Assembly (NCBI RefSeq): GCF_019175385.1
Contig: NC_083339.1
Coordinates: forward strand, 113,817,601 to 113,881,600
Length of the DNA stretch: 64,000 bases
Reading direction: 5' to 3'
Source: Lycium barbarum
Taxonomy: Eukaryota; Streptophyta; Magnoliopsida; Solanales; Solanaceae
In this document: piece after piece, positions 35,739-46,088 of the stretch
Layout: each line of letters opens with the position of its first letter
How positions within the stretch are numbered: the first letter of the stretch is position 1
Notes under the pieces: model-generated
What the model saw: the letters and a program-made list of their open reading frames with translations, nothing else
Databases searched by the model: none
What the model was told of the DNA's origin: nothing
Program-made: the position numbers and the translations under genes

Positions 35739-35784
<46 letters not shown>

Positions 35785-37224
35785 TTTTGATGTAAAGAAA
35801 GGACTACGACAAGGTGACCCCATCTCCCCCTATCTATTTGCAATAGCAATGGAATACCTTAGTCGACTACTATCAGGCCTTAAAGGAAATAAGCAATTCA
35901 AGTATCAACCTAAATGTAGCAGGTTGGGAATAACTCATATGTGCTTTGCTGATGATCTCCTCTTATTTACTAGAGGAGATCTGACTTCAGTTACATCGCT
36001 GAATCAATGTTTTACGACTTTTTCTTCTGTTTCTGGGCTGCAAGCAAATATGGGCAAAAGCAGTGTGTACTTTGGGGGTGTAACTAGTCAGGACAGGGAT
36101 CTAATCCTTTAACATTTGGGCTTTGCAGTAGGGGAATTGCCTTTTAAATATTTAGGCATTCCTCTGACCACCAGGAAACTGTCCTTAGTGCAATGGATCC
36201 CTTTGATTGAAAAAATGGTAGCCAGAATCACATCTTGGACAGCAAAGAGTATCCCATGCGGGCATAATCCAATTAGTACAATCTGTATTATTTGGAGTAC
36301 AAGCCTATTGGGCTCAACTTTTTGTTATTCCTTCTAAGATGTTGAAATACATTGATGCATATTTTAGATCCTACATTTGGTCTGGCACAAATACCATAAC
36401 AAAGAAAGCTTTGGTCGCATGGGATAGAGTATGTTTACCGAAAACTGCTGGGGGCTTGAACTTGATCAATATTTACTTATGGAAAAAGGCAGCATTAGTG
36501 AAAACTTGTTGGGATTTGGCGAGCAAGCAGGACAAATTATGTATCAGGTGGGTTCATGCATTCTACATTAAAGATCAAGACTTCTTCACAACTCCAATTC
36601 CTAAACAAGCTTCTTGGATGATAAGGAAGTTGTTGGATACTAGAACCAGTCTACAGCAACTGTAAATTGACTCAACAAAGCCAAAAAAACATTATCAGAC
36701 AAAGTTATCTACAGTTGATTGGTGATAGACCACGAGTTCCATGGAAATGCATGATGTTTCAGAATGCTAGTAGACCTAAAGCTCAATTCACTATGTGGTT
36801 GATGATACAAGGTAGACTACTAACTTCGGATAGATTAGCAGATTGGGGAATGGATGTCAATCAAAAATGTGTATTTTGTGAAGTCCACAACGAGTCCAAA
36901 GACCACTTGTTTATGCAGTGTCCTTATTCTCAATTAGTATGGCATAAGGTGGTCGATTGGATAGGCCAGGCGCAGTTCATATCAACAAATTGGGACCAAC
37001 ATCTTCAATGGGCTATTGCAACAGCTAAAGGAAGAAGCCAGAGTGCGCAGCTATTCAAATTGGTATATACCGAAACAGTGTATGCATTATGGATTGAAAG
37101 AAATCAGCGGGTATTTGAACAGAGAAGAAAGGAGTGGCTTCTTCTTGCACGAGAAATTGCGTTTATATGTACTATTAGAGCCCCAGTGAGCATAAAGAAT
37201 TTTGTGTACCAGCTAAAGTTCTAA
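34632..37224 (+). pseudogene. LINE ORF2: reverse transcriptase and C-terminal zinc-binding domain
   Basis: Continues the ORF begun at 19044. The order is an N-terminal linker (SRAQWVKLRDTNSKYF), RT fingers and palm (GEDKAPGVDSFNACFYK, SQAQSGFIPGRKIADN, KIDLQKAYDSVEW), GLRQGDPISPYLF, the catalytic FADDLLLF, then KYLGIPLTTRKL and the C-terminal zf-RVT (VFCEVHNESKDHLFMQCPYS). In-frame stops are at about 34731, 35450 and 36110, the last two at expected Gln codons (CAA to TAA). A frameshift near 36250 and disturbed frames near 36665 follow. A run of 46 C at 35739 replaces a few codons just before the GLRQGDP block. The endonuclease domain is missing because the LINE is 5'-truncated. Confidence 0.9.
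35739..35784. repeat. Homopolymer C tract (46 bases) inside the reverse transcriptase
   Basis: In the reading frame it gives a poly-Pro run between VNAEPA and FDVKKGLRQGDP, where related LINEs have only a few residues. It keeps the frame. Confidence 0.85.
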
Positions 37225-37371
37225 CATGTTTCAGATTACTAGCTAGCTATGGTTTAGTAGATGAGGAGTTAGAATATCTGAGATAGTAGCTAAATTGCGT
37301 GGATTTAGCTACAGTTATGCAATGTTTGCACTTTGGTGATTAATACAAAGTTTGTTTAGTTACCAAAAAAA

Positions 37372-37400
37372 AAAAGGGCAATTCGCGCAAAAACAAAGAT
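37372..37400. other. LINE/MULE junction
   Basis: GGGCAATTCGCGC follows the LINE A tract and resembles GGGCAATCCGCT left of the LINE, so it may be the right copy of the LINE target duplication within a MULE end. A second GGGCAATTCGCAG starts the next element. Confidence 0.5.
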
Positions 37401-38127
37401 GGGCAATTCGCAGAATTGCCCTTCTTTTGGGGTGGTCTTTAAATTTTGCCCCTCATATTTGAAATCTTTAAATTTTGCCCTTTGGCTAAAACCCATGGGT
37501 TCCAGGTTCGAACCCCCACACAGTCAACATTTTAAAAAACATTCGCAAGGCAGTGTTTAAATTTCGCTATGCCTCCACCGACATATACTTGTGAAGAAAT
37601 TACCAAAGTTATGCCGGACCCGGCATACTTATGCCTTATGGCAGACTTAGCATAAGTATGTCGGGTCCGGCATAACTTTGGTAATTCCTTCACAAGTTTA
37701 TGCCGGGTCCGGCATAAAATTTTGCCCATTAAAAGTATGTCCCCACCGGCATAAACTTGTTAAGGAATTACCAAAGTTATGCCGGACCCGGTATACTTAT
37801 GCCAAGTCTGCCCATAAGGTATGAGTATGCCGGGTCCGGCATAAATTTGGTAATTCCTTAACAAGAGTATGTCGGGTCCGGTATACACGCGACCCAAACC
37901 TTGCCTTGCAATTTTTTTTTTAATTTATGCTTGAGTAGGGGTTCGAACTCAGAACCTCATGATTTCTGCGTGAACGCTCAGAGTTGCAATGCGAAGGGCA
38001 AAAATTAAAGACCAGCAATATGAGGGGCAAAAATTAAAGACCAGCAATATGAGGGGCATAATTTAAAGACCACAAATATGAGGGGCAAAATTTAAAGACC
38101 ACCCCAAAAGAAGGGCAATCCGTGCAA
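37401..38127. mobile_element. Small non-autonomous MULE related to element A
   Basis: Long inverted ends: left TTGCCCTTCTTTTGGGGTGG then TCTTTAAATTTTGCCCCTCA; right, on the plus strand, AAAGACCACCCCAAAAGAAG then GGGCAATCCGTGC. The right end holds four successive AAAGACCA-N-GAGGGGCA units. Inside are TTCGAA motifs near each end (37505-37517 and 37937-37950) and nine TATGCC-N6-GGCATA palindromes at 37560-37890. There is no coding capacity. The ends match those of element A well enough that the same transposase could have moved it. Confidence 0.8.
37560..37890. repeat. Palindrome cluster with TATGCCGGACCCGGCATA cores
   Basis: About nine palindromes are placed symmetrically around the centre, with 'GGAATTACCAAAGTTATGCC' on one side and its reverse complement on the other, so the whole segment is also a large inverted repeat. 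Arm variants include TATGTC/GGCATA, TATGCC/GGTATA and TATGTC/GGTATA. Confidence 0.85.
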
Positions 38128-38170
38128 AAAAATGAAAAAAGATTTTAAAGAATTTCACTCAACTAGGCTT

Positions 38171-38260
38171 ACAGTAAGGCCGCCTACAATAGACTTTTAT
38201 CGTCCGGCCCTTTTCTGGACCTGCGCATAGTTGGAACTTAGTGCACCGAGCTGCCCTTTT
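38171..38260 (+). mobile_element. SINE 3' part, 90 bp, with 13-bp target duplication
   Basis: Text such as GTCCGGCCCTTTTCTGGACC and TTAGTGCACCGAGCTGCCCT belongs to a common Solanaceae SINE tail. ACTCAACTAGGCT is present on both sides (38157-38169 and 38261-38273), so these 90 bases inserted as a unit. The tRNA-like head is absent, so the copy is 5'-truncated. Confidence 0.8.
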
Positions 38261-38273
38261 ACTCAACTAGGCT

Positions 38274-39555
38274 AGGCTTACAAAAGATCATACTTTAGTA
38301 CTTCCATTGATACACTTGAGGATGAGTTGTGTTGCTAGATAATCATGCTTAGGCTGGCAAAAAGAAAAGAAAAACGGCTCCCCCGAGTAGGCAAAAGAAT
38401 TGCGGATAACAGGTTGAACTTGCTCATGGCATTTTGAGCTCAACCAGTCAAAGCTAATAAGAAGAAAGATCATGTTGCATAAGGAAGTTGCACAATTCTT
38501 CCAAGTGAAGGGAAAAAGCTTTAGGAAACACGCAATTAGTAATTTCAAAATCGTCTTTTTAGTTTTTATAATGATTGATCTGATTAATTTCAAAGTCGTC
38601 TCATCTATCTCGATTTTTTTTGGGAGAACTCAAAAGTTGGGGGATTCACATATATTTCACTGCCTTCGAGTTTACGGCTAATCCCGTGGCCGTTGAGCTA
38701 AATCAGGTTGGTTGCCTCTTACTGCATGTTTGGAATCAGAGGCATGGTTTGAAATCCACTAAGCTACACCCAACAACGGAGTTATTATCTTTTTCTGCTG
38801 ATAATAGTGATGTATTTATCAGTTTGTGTACGCACATTTACTATAATCAATTACCTAATCATCCATTATATGCTACCTCTCACCAGTACCTGCATCGCAT
38901 AACTCTACCCATCAAATTATAAGAATTCCCTTAATTTGCATATGTTGGGTCTACTCATGTAGAAAGTGTGTACATGGTTGGTGAACACGAGCTCCACTTC
39001 AAGGATGAGCAACAGTGTGCCAGGACGCATTATCTATGGCTATAGGAATAAGGTGGAAGCAACACACAGAATCATGTCCAATTTTGTAAAATAGGCTATC
39101 ACTTGTTAGGAAAAGTTCACAAGTTCCTCAAATGGCGTACTGACGTATAAATTAGCAGAATACATACTCGGACACCTTGCCAGCAAATTGGTGTAGGTGA
39201 ATTCCACAGACGAACAAAATCCCTTGGTGAGTATACATAATTTTAAGATTCTCCGGGCACACTATAGAGAGAGAGAGAGAGAGAAGTTATTGCACTAACT
39301 GAAGACCAACTATTTTTCGCGTTTCGAGATATACAGAAGATAAAAGAAAAAAATAGAAACCATCATGAAAAATTGCTCTGGCAGGCTTTAATCATTTGTA
39401 AAAAAAGCACGCAGTAAAGTGTCATGTTTATTTAATGGAACATCGTCATTATAATGTCACTGTTTCGAATAAAAAGTAACCATGAAATGCACTTCAGAAT
39501 CCAAATACTGGCAACACCCGCACAGCAAGCTACTATTGTTGCTTTACAAACAAGA
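38274..39555. other. Intergenic, downstream of the complex I-type gene
   Basis: No gene recognised. A (GA)n microsatellite lies at 39264-39285. The part next to 39556 is the 3' untranslated region of the minus-strand gene. Confidence 0.5.
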
Positions 39556-42500
39556 CTAGTAGTCTTTTGTTCCAAAATTCTTGCACCAGAGCTGAGAAGG
39601 AATGGGGCGGACTGGAAGATGTGGCCTTTGCTGCAAAACGAAAAGCTTGTTATTGCATGAACATCAAATATCCCCAAGAACAAAAACACTGTAAACTTCC
39701 ACACATCTCTGAGTGACTGAAAAGCAAGAACAGGAAAACAAGAGGGCAGGCTGTTAACTAAAGAACTGAAAAGGTAGATCAAGAGGAAAAAGGCTCACTA
39801 AACATTATTCTAGAAAGGCAAAACACATAGAAAGACATTTAAAGTCGTCACAAACTTCCAGTTAGACACTTTTAACTATCCTTGACACGTTAGACACCTC
39901 TCAATGGCATAAGTGAGTTTCTTGGACACCCAGTTGCTAGGTCTAACAGACAACATGTGTGATATAGACTCGTTGCTGACATGTCAAATGAACCAATCAA
40001 ATAACGACACGAGTAATGTTTTTGGAAAAAATTGTCATCTATTATTTTTTTGAGATAGACTAATTAAAAAAGAAAAAAGCATCTCACCCCACCAACCCCT
40101 CCACATATTAGGTGCCCTAAAAAGATTGAATGCAAACTTCCGCTATCTCCAGGCCCGAAAAAATGGGATCTTCCACGACATGATAAGAAATCTAAACGAC
40201 AGAAAGCTCCCACAACCCCAAATACTTTCAGCTCCTCCACCTTAAAATTCCATCCTTCAATTCCCATTACACACTCACACACTTCCTATCCCCGTAAAGA
40301 CATTTCCACCATTAGTCACACTACAAGACACGGCACAGCCACCAACAGAGACCATAACTTTGGTTTATGGAAACTGGCATTTCAATTTTCAAGCACCATG
40401 ACCTTGGCTCCAACAAAATTTCTTGGTGACGGATTCTGAATCGAATCAATGGAAATCAATGTTTGGAGAGGTTGGGTTTGTTTGAGTTCTTGGCCACTTA
40501 CGGTTAGAACAAATTTTGTTGGAAAGTTTCCATCAACTCAAAAAGGAAACATCAGCCATCATATTTTTACCAACGCAGCTCCTTTTCCATTTTTTTGGGA
40601 AAGGTAACAAAGCTCCTTCTCCATTTTCTTAATACTCCTCCACTTTTAAACAATAAACCACAACACCATAGAAGATTCTCCAGAAGCTCCATTTTGAAAA
40701 CCATCACCATAACAACTCCTCACTAAGAAATTTTCTGTGGCAAGGCAACAAGGAAATGAGAGGTTTTCATCTTGGCAAACAGAAAACAGACACTTCAAGC
40801 AAAAGGCAGGGAAGCCTAGGTATAAAGAATCTGAGGAGACAAAATCAAAAGCCTAGGTATAAAGAATCTGAGGAAACAAAATCAAAGTCTTCTCATAGCA
40901 TGATCAATGGTTCAAAATTTAAGATATCCGATCTGCAAAATGGGAGCTGACAGAGCGAGAGACCATTTCTAAAATCTACTCCCTCCGTCCCAATTTATGT
41001 GACACGATTTGCCTAGGCACGGAGTTTAAGAAGAGCATTATTAGAGTAGGCAAAAAAAAAAAACTCTTTTATAAGTAATGATTTTTTGCAAAAGTTATTA
41101 GTAACATGGACAATCATTTTGAAGAGTGATAGCTCCTTAGTAAGACAGCAATAAAACAAATGGACACTATTGTAAAATTTTAAGAAGGAAACAAAAATTG
41201 AACACCCAGCAATCATTTACTAATTATGTTTGATGTGAGTTCCACATCAACAGAGTGGAAGATCTGCAGCTTCTTATTGCCTTTACTAAAGTAGACCAAC
41301 TCTGAGCAGCTTCTAACAAATTCCAAGGAGACTTGGGTCCGCGTGTAGACCTAAATCCTCCTCATATGAGTTTTTTTGCTGAAACAGAATGCTTTTCAAA
41401 CCAGAAGTTTGGGTGCGAGAATTCAGTAACCAGGATCCACTGTCCTATTGAATTCACAGACTACCAATTGAACTAAAATTGAATTCTGCCTGTGTCCTTA
41501 TTGTCCGAAGCTTCATGACCTTGGTAGACTAATTAGGTATCCTATGGAAGGATCAAACAAGTGGAAAGACTGAAAGAGTGTGCCGGCACCAAGCTAAGAC
41601 TTATTATCGACATTTCACCATGAGCATGTCAAGTTCTGCGTAATTTTATTTTGTTGTTAGACCTTTCTTTTTCCAATTTCACAGAATAAAATTACTGAGC
41701 AATCCCGAAATTGAAGCGAAATAGTGCCTCAACCAAAATATAAGTACAATAAGTATCTTAGCCAACATGAGATTCTCTATGAAGAAGACTCCACGTCAGT
41801 TTCTATTGATGCCAAATTTTGTGATTTGTGCTGTTTTCTGGGAAATCAGAATCATTATCCAGAACCAAGTATTACTTCCTACATTTATCTGGATTACATC
41901 TATAAATCTATGGAGCCAGATAAAACTAAACACACTGCCCTTTATTGCTTGGGTAACGGTGGTGTCCAGGTCAGCTTGTGCACAGCTCGACTATTCCACC
42001 AGGTACCTACTACCTCCCATTTGCACAGGTATTGGGTAACTTTGTTCATCAAGGCTTAGGCAGCTGGGAATAAATCACCCAATATTTTTCATCTTTACTG
42101 GGATTTGAGTCTCCAAGGTCTGCACACTTCACTAATCATTGGGTCACTCCCTTGGATGCCACAGTCGTACACACTTCTCAGAGGCTTCTAAAGACATCTC
42201 TCTTTCTTTGGCAGATAAGGCAAAGGACTAGGGAAGGGGGTTTCAGAGTTGAAATAGGTACCTTATTTTGTTACTGGAGTTGCACTAAATTATATAAAGC
42301 ATTAGAATCACGAAAAAGACCAAATAAAGGTGCTTCTCATCCGTAGTTTGACCGACCCGTCAGACAGCATATTGAGCATTCCACCTGTGATTGGATCTTG
42401 TCCGTGCATTCCTGTTTCCTGCCAGCACCTGACCACACAATACCGTTCCCTATAAAAGCATGGCGAATCCTCCGATATGTCTAAATTATCCTGCGGATTT

Positions 42501-43063
42501 CTTTTCCGGACTAGGAGTATTAGTATCTTTGTTACGTTTGCTTATGCGTAGATTCATAGCACGACCTGATTGTTTCATTCACTCTGTTATCTTATTATCT
42601 TGCTGCTATTACTGCTGTTTTTTCAATCTCTCTTTTGAGACCGGGTCTATCGGAAACAGACTCTCTTACCCGTCACAAGGTAGGAGTAAGGTCTGCATAC
42701 ACGCTACCTTCCCCAGACCCCATCAAATCTAAAAAAAAAAAATAGGAGAGTCAATTACATCAAATCAAAGTAATCAATCCACACGGAAAATCCAAACCTT
42801 TAGTCTGAATTCAACAAGATCACACATATATGACCAGAATAACACTTAAGCTATTCAATACATTTCAGATCACATTTTGAGACGATACTGACCTCAAGCT
42901 CGGCAGATTTCAAGGCAACAGGAATGCATACAAGTACGATACCGGCAAGGGCAAGAGCGGTATTTCGCTTCCAATGAAGGGGTCTACAGTAAGGCCCACC
43001 ACTCATACTCCATACCTTAGTCCTAAAATCTCCACCATGAGAATGCTCTCCTCCACCTCCCAT
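39556..43063 (-). CDS. Small mitochondrial complex I subunit-like protein (81 aa), complete two-exon gene
   Basis: Exon 1 is 43063-42893 (57 codons), exon 2 39630-39556 (24 codons and TAG). The donor GAG|GTCAGT and acceptor TTTTGCAG|CAA join in phase 0. The protein starts MGGGGEHSHGGDFRTKVWSM, has one hydrophobic membrane segment (TALALAGIVLVCIPVAL) and ends with QRPHLPVRPIPSQLWCKNFG and TKDY. From memory this matches the small conserved plant protein of the At1g67785 type, reported as an SGDH/NDUFB5-like membrane-arm subunit of complex I in the inner mitochondrial membrane. The sequence match to that family is strong; the subunit name is from recall and should be checked. The 3262-bp intron holds SINE and MITE fragments. 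No damage seen; probably the only intact host gene here. Confidence 0.82.
40979..41060 (+). mobile_element. Stowaway-type MITE end, truncated
   Basis: CTCCCTCCGTCCCAATTTAT is the classic terminus of Tc1/mariner Stowaway MITEs, preceded by TA. GCACGGAGTTTAAGAA follows, as in Solanaceae copies. The opposite inverted end (…GGACGGAGGGAG) is absent downstream, so only one end remains, inside the intron. Confidence 0.65.
41961..42160 (-). mobile_element. tRNA-derived SINE
   Basis: Read on the minus strand from about 42160: an A-box-like segment (about 42147-42136), a B box GACTCAAATCCC (42111-42100), then the conserved body ending in ACCTGGTGGAATAGTCGAGC and CAAGCTGACCTGGACACC. This body is familiar from a widespread SINE family of Solanaceae and other asterids. 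No clear target duplication was found. Confidence 0.75.
42640..42740 (+). mobile_element. SINE-like tail
   Basis: Contains GGTCTATCGGAAACAGACTC and GGTAGGAGTAAGGTCTGCAT, then ACCTTCCCCAGACCCC and an A-rich end. This is a repeat tail common in Solanaceae genomes. The 5' boundary is not clear. Confidence 0.55.
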
Positions 43064-43249
43064 TTTTGCTTGAGTCAACAGAAGAGAAAATGAAAATCAA
43101 TTGGGCGTTGTATAACTGGCTTTCAAGAATTCGTATTATCGGATCTATATTAGCCCTAAAGACCCGTGCTATATTGGATGACCCGGAAAGACACACTCGG
43201 ATCTTTTATTATTGACCCGACTCTAATTAGACGACGTTTGGATAAGTTT

Positions 43250-43793
43250 TTGCACGGATTCTCCTTTAAACACACTGCTCTTTAATTTTGGCCCATCATA
43301 TCTATGGTATTTAATTTTTGTCTCTGCTACTAATTTAATGAAAATATTTAGATTTGTTTTGGTAGTTATAATTTATGTAACATTTTTATCTTTCGGAAAC
43401 TCAACTTTTGTTTCGCTCGGCATAAATTCTATAGGAATTAAGTTATGCGGCATAAATTATGTATTTTTCATATTGTGTTGAGTGTTGAGAGTTTTGACTT
43501 GTCGGGCATAATTTATGTGGATGTTATGATACATATGCCGAAGTTGAACGTAAATTATGCCAAGCGAAATCTAAAATTATGTCGTTTTTCAGATTATGTT
43601 GAGTGTTGAAAGTTTTGCCTTGTCTGGCATAATTTATGTGGATGTTACGATACATTATGTCGAAGCTAAACGTGAATTATGTCAAGCGAAATCTAAATTA
43701 TGCTACGCCAAAAATGTTGAGGATCAAAAATTAAAGACCACAAATTTGAGCAGCCAAAATTAAAGAGCACCGCGAAATAGGGACATTTGTGCG
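43250..43793. mobile_element. Short MULE-like MITE
   Basis: The left end has GCTCTTTAATTTTGGCCCAT and TATGGTATTTAATTTTTGTC. The right end has the reverse arrangement (ATTAAAGACCACAAATTTGA, then AATTAAAGAGCACCGCGAAA), so the ends are inverted and resemble those of element A. Two tandem copies of about 115 bp inside (from about 43465 and 43580) carry half-palindromes such as TTATGCCAAGCGAAATCTAA and GTCTGGCATAATTTATG. Confidence 0.6.
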
Positions 43794-44957
43794 AATGATC
43801 AAATTGGTCCTTAATTTATGGGGGTGGGATTATTTTGGTCCTTGAAGGAATAATCCTTAGGGGTTGTTTCTTTTGAAGGATATAGCTGAAATAATCATAG
43901 CATAAATCTGGTATAACTTTATTCAATATTTGATTTATCTTTTGAATCGAGTATAACTAGTTCTTGTATTATTTAAAGTATATTGGTGTATTATTTTATA
44001 CCATCAAAAACATGAAATATCTTACCTATGAATAATTTATACGGATAAAGCACCAAAAGGACAAAAAATAGATATCTTGTATATTCGATTTCAGTGCAAT
44101 GAATCAAACACCGGATAAAAATAACTTATATAATATTAATTCATTTATTACTAATTTCTACATTCTAATCTCTTTATTATAATTTCTGTGTAACTTGTCT
44201 TCGTACCAAGAGACCCATTAATATGTAAAAGTGAATTTTTTTTTTTTCAAATCCTAAAAGTAACGATTCTTCTGGTAAAAGACATATTAAATTTAATTTT
44301 GAAACAAACCTGCCAAAAAAAAAAATGAACTTGCATCTTGATCTGTCAAAACACAAACATTCAAGATAGATCAACCTGTGCTTTTCAGAATCCCTCAAGC
44401 AATACTTCACACATGACTTGAAATTCACATGATCATAGTTACATATAGAAGTGGCAAATGAACGGTTGGATCGGTATGAACTGGTTAAAGGTTAAACAAA
44501 AAGGGGTAAAATATGTCATGTTCATATTTAACATGGATAAAATATGACAGATAATATGAATATTCATATTATTCGCGATTTCGGGAATAGTAAGGTGAAA
44601 ACACAAGTTAAAAGCCAAAATAAGCTCAAACTCTCAGAAAGCAAGAACTTATGAAAATAACAAGTAGACAAATGAGTATTCACAAGATGGATATTTTATT
44701 GGATAATATTCATATTTGATCTCTTTTTAAATGGTCAATTATTCAACCTATATTTAATGGGTCACATTGGATGGTTACAGGTTCTTCCAAACATCTTGCC
44801 AGTCCTGGTGATAGTACGGAAAAGGGTAAAAAAAAATACTAATAACATATTGAAAATGGATTAAAAAATTCTCCCTCTGCCTCTCGGACGCTAATTGCTC
44901 TTGACGTTAATTTTTGAGTTAAAAATACACCTTATTCGACCTGTGGATCCCAATTTC
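43794..44957. other. Intergenic AT-rich DNA
   Basis: No gene or RNA recognised. Possible old MITE remains, with GGGTTGTTTCTTTTG at about 43860 and ATGAATCAAACACC at about 44098, are too weak to call. Confidence 0.4.
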
Positions 44958-45240
44958 CCTTAATGTTACTTTTCGATAAAAAATACTTTTTCACTTTTTT
45001 TGGAATTTTTGAAGTTGGAGTTGGAGTTATGTTTGACCATAGTTTTTGAAATTGTAATTTTTGGTGAAATGTAGTGTAAAAAAGTGAAAAAAAAATTGAA
45101 AAACAAGTTTTTCTTGTTTTTAGTATTCCGGAATACAACTCCGGAAAAAAGTGAATAATTTTTATGGCCAAACGCTAAAAGTAAAAAAGTGAAAAAAAAT
45201 TCTGGAAAAAAGTGAATAATTTTTATGGCCAAACGCCCAC
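44958..45240 (-). mobile_element. MITE-like repeat with GGGCGTTTGGCCAT end
   Basis: On the minus strand it starts GGGCGTTTGGCCATAAAAAT. 'GTGAATAATTTTTATGGCC' occurs twice (about 45151 and 45210), so the end is duplicated. This terminus is of a kind common among hAT-like MITEs in Solanaceae. The other end is not clear. Confidence 0.45.
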
Positions 45241-45446
45241 TTAATAGAATTATGTGAATCAAACCATCCATCCTTATTTATATTTCTTCTTCTTCGCATT
45301 CTCTCTTTAGCAAAAGATTCATGTCTAAATCCACAATAGGGTTAGATTCTTCCTTTTAATTATATCGAGTGAATTTTCAAGTAGGTTAGCTTTGTTGTGT
45401 GATTTCGAGTCACTTTTCCCTCTTATTTCTTTCACTTGCTTATGAA

Positions 45447-46088
45447 ATGTCGGAAGCCTCGAGTTCTTCAAATAGCCGTGATAGGATTTATGGACATGGA
45501 GTTGCTGCACTCCATCTCACATCGTGAACTCCACATAATCCTGGGAGACGTTTTTTCAGGTGTCATAAGCCTAATGTAAGTAAGCTCTTTTTCTTTGTGA
45601 TTTTTTTGCGGCAAATTTGTAATCAATTTTTTTTAATGTTTATGCTTATGTTTTGTTGCAGGCATTATTGTGTGGATATTGGGAAGACGAAGAACTATCC
45701 AGATCATCAACAAATTGAGAAATGAGAAGGATGCTCTCATTTGTGAAAATAATTTTTTGAAAAGGGAAAACGATGCCCTTAAAACAATCTTTTGAATGAA
45801 AAAGTAAACTCTCTTCAACATGAAACTTTAAAGGAAGTAGTGATTGAATTTGAGACAAATCTTCTATTTGATAATGAGTTTTTTAAGGAATTAGAGATTG
45901 AGTTTGAAACTTTTTTAACTATTGATAATGAGGATTTTAATAAAGTTGTGACTAAGGTTGAGATTTCTTCTTCTATTGATAGAAGACTTGGGAATATGAC
46001 GGGGGAATCTATCTTATATAATAGGGTTGCCTTGTTTGATTTATGGTTAGGTACATGTTACGAGGCTTACTTTGAAAAATTGATGTAA
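45447..46088 (+). pseudogene. GRF-type zinc-finger gene fragment
   Basis: The first exon (from 45447, MSEASSSSNSRDRIYGHGVA) ends in TPHNPGRRFFRCHKPN before the donor GTAAGTAAG at about 45576. That segment carries the GRF motif, but a TGA precedes it and the first zinc ligands are lost. After an acceptor TTGTTGCAG at about 45660 the second part reads LLCGYWEDEELSRS. It continues, with frame changes, into a coiled-coil region (LRNEKDALICENNFLKREND, then an open part to 46088). Plant genomes hold many such short GRF-plus-coiled-coil genes of unknown role. Several stops and frame shifts make this a pseudogene. Confidence 0.6.

Larger units (their letters stand above)
19034..37371 (+). mobile_element. 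5'-truncated L1-type LINE, split by element B
   Basis: The LINE is 19034-19092 plus 34617-37371. The left piece encodes PFRFFNVWADHPQFI, a conserved stretch upstream of the plant L1 reverse transcriptase. The right piece continues the same ORF from QFIDIIKEGWKK. CAGTTTATTG is present on both sides (19083-19092 and 34616-34625), as expected for a MULE target duplication. The LINE ends in an A tract at 37361-37371. Text flanking it on the left (GGGCAATCCGCT, about 19022-19033) and right (GGGCAATTCGCGC, about 37374-37386) may be its own target duplication with one or two mismatches. The endonuclease domain is absent. Confidence 0.8.

Noticed and set aside
37505..37517. tRNA gene suggested by GGTTCGAACCCCC
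   Set aside because: No cloverleaf or A box around it; only the B-box-like piece is present.
43858..44110. Short MITE with GGTTGTTT-like ends
   Set aside because: The inverted ends match too poorly and no target duplication is visible.
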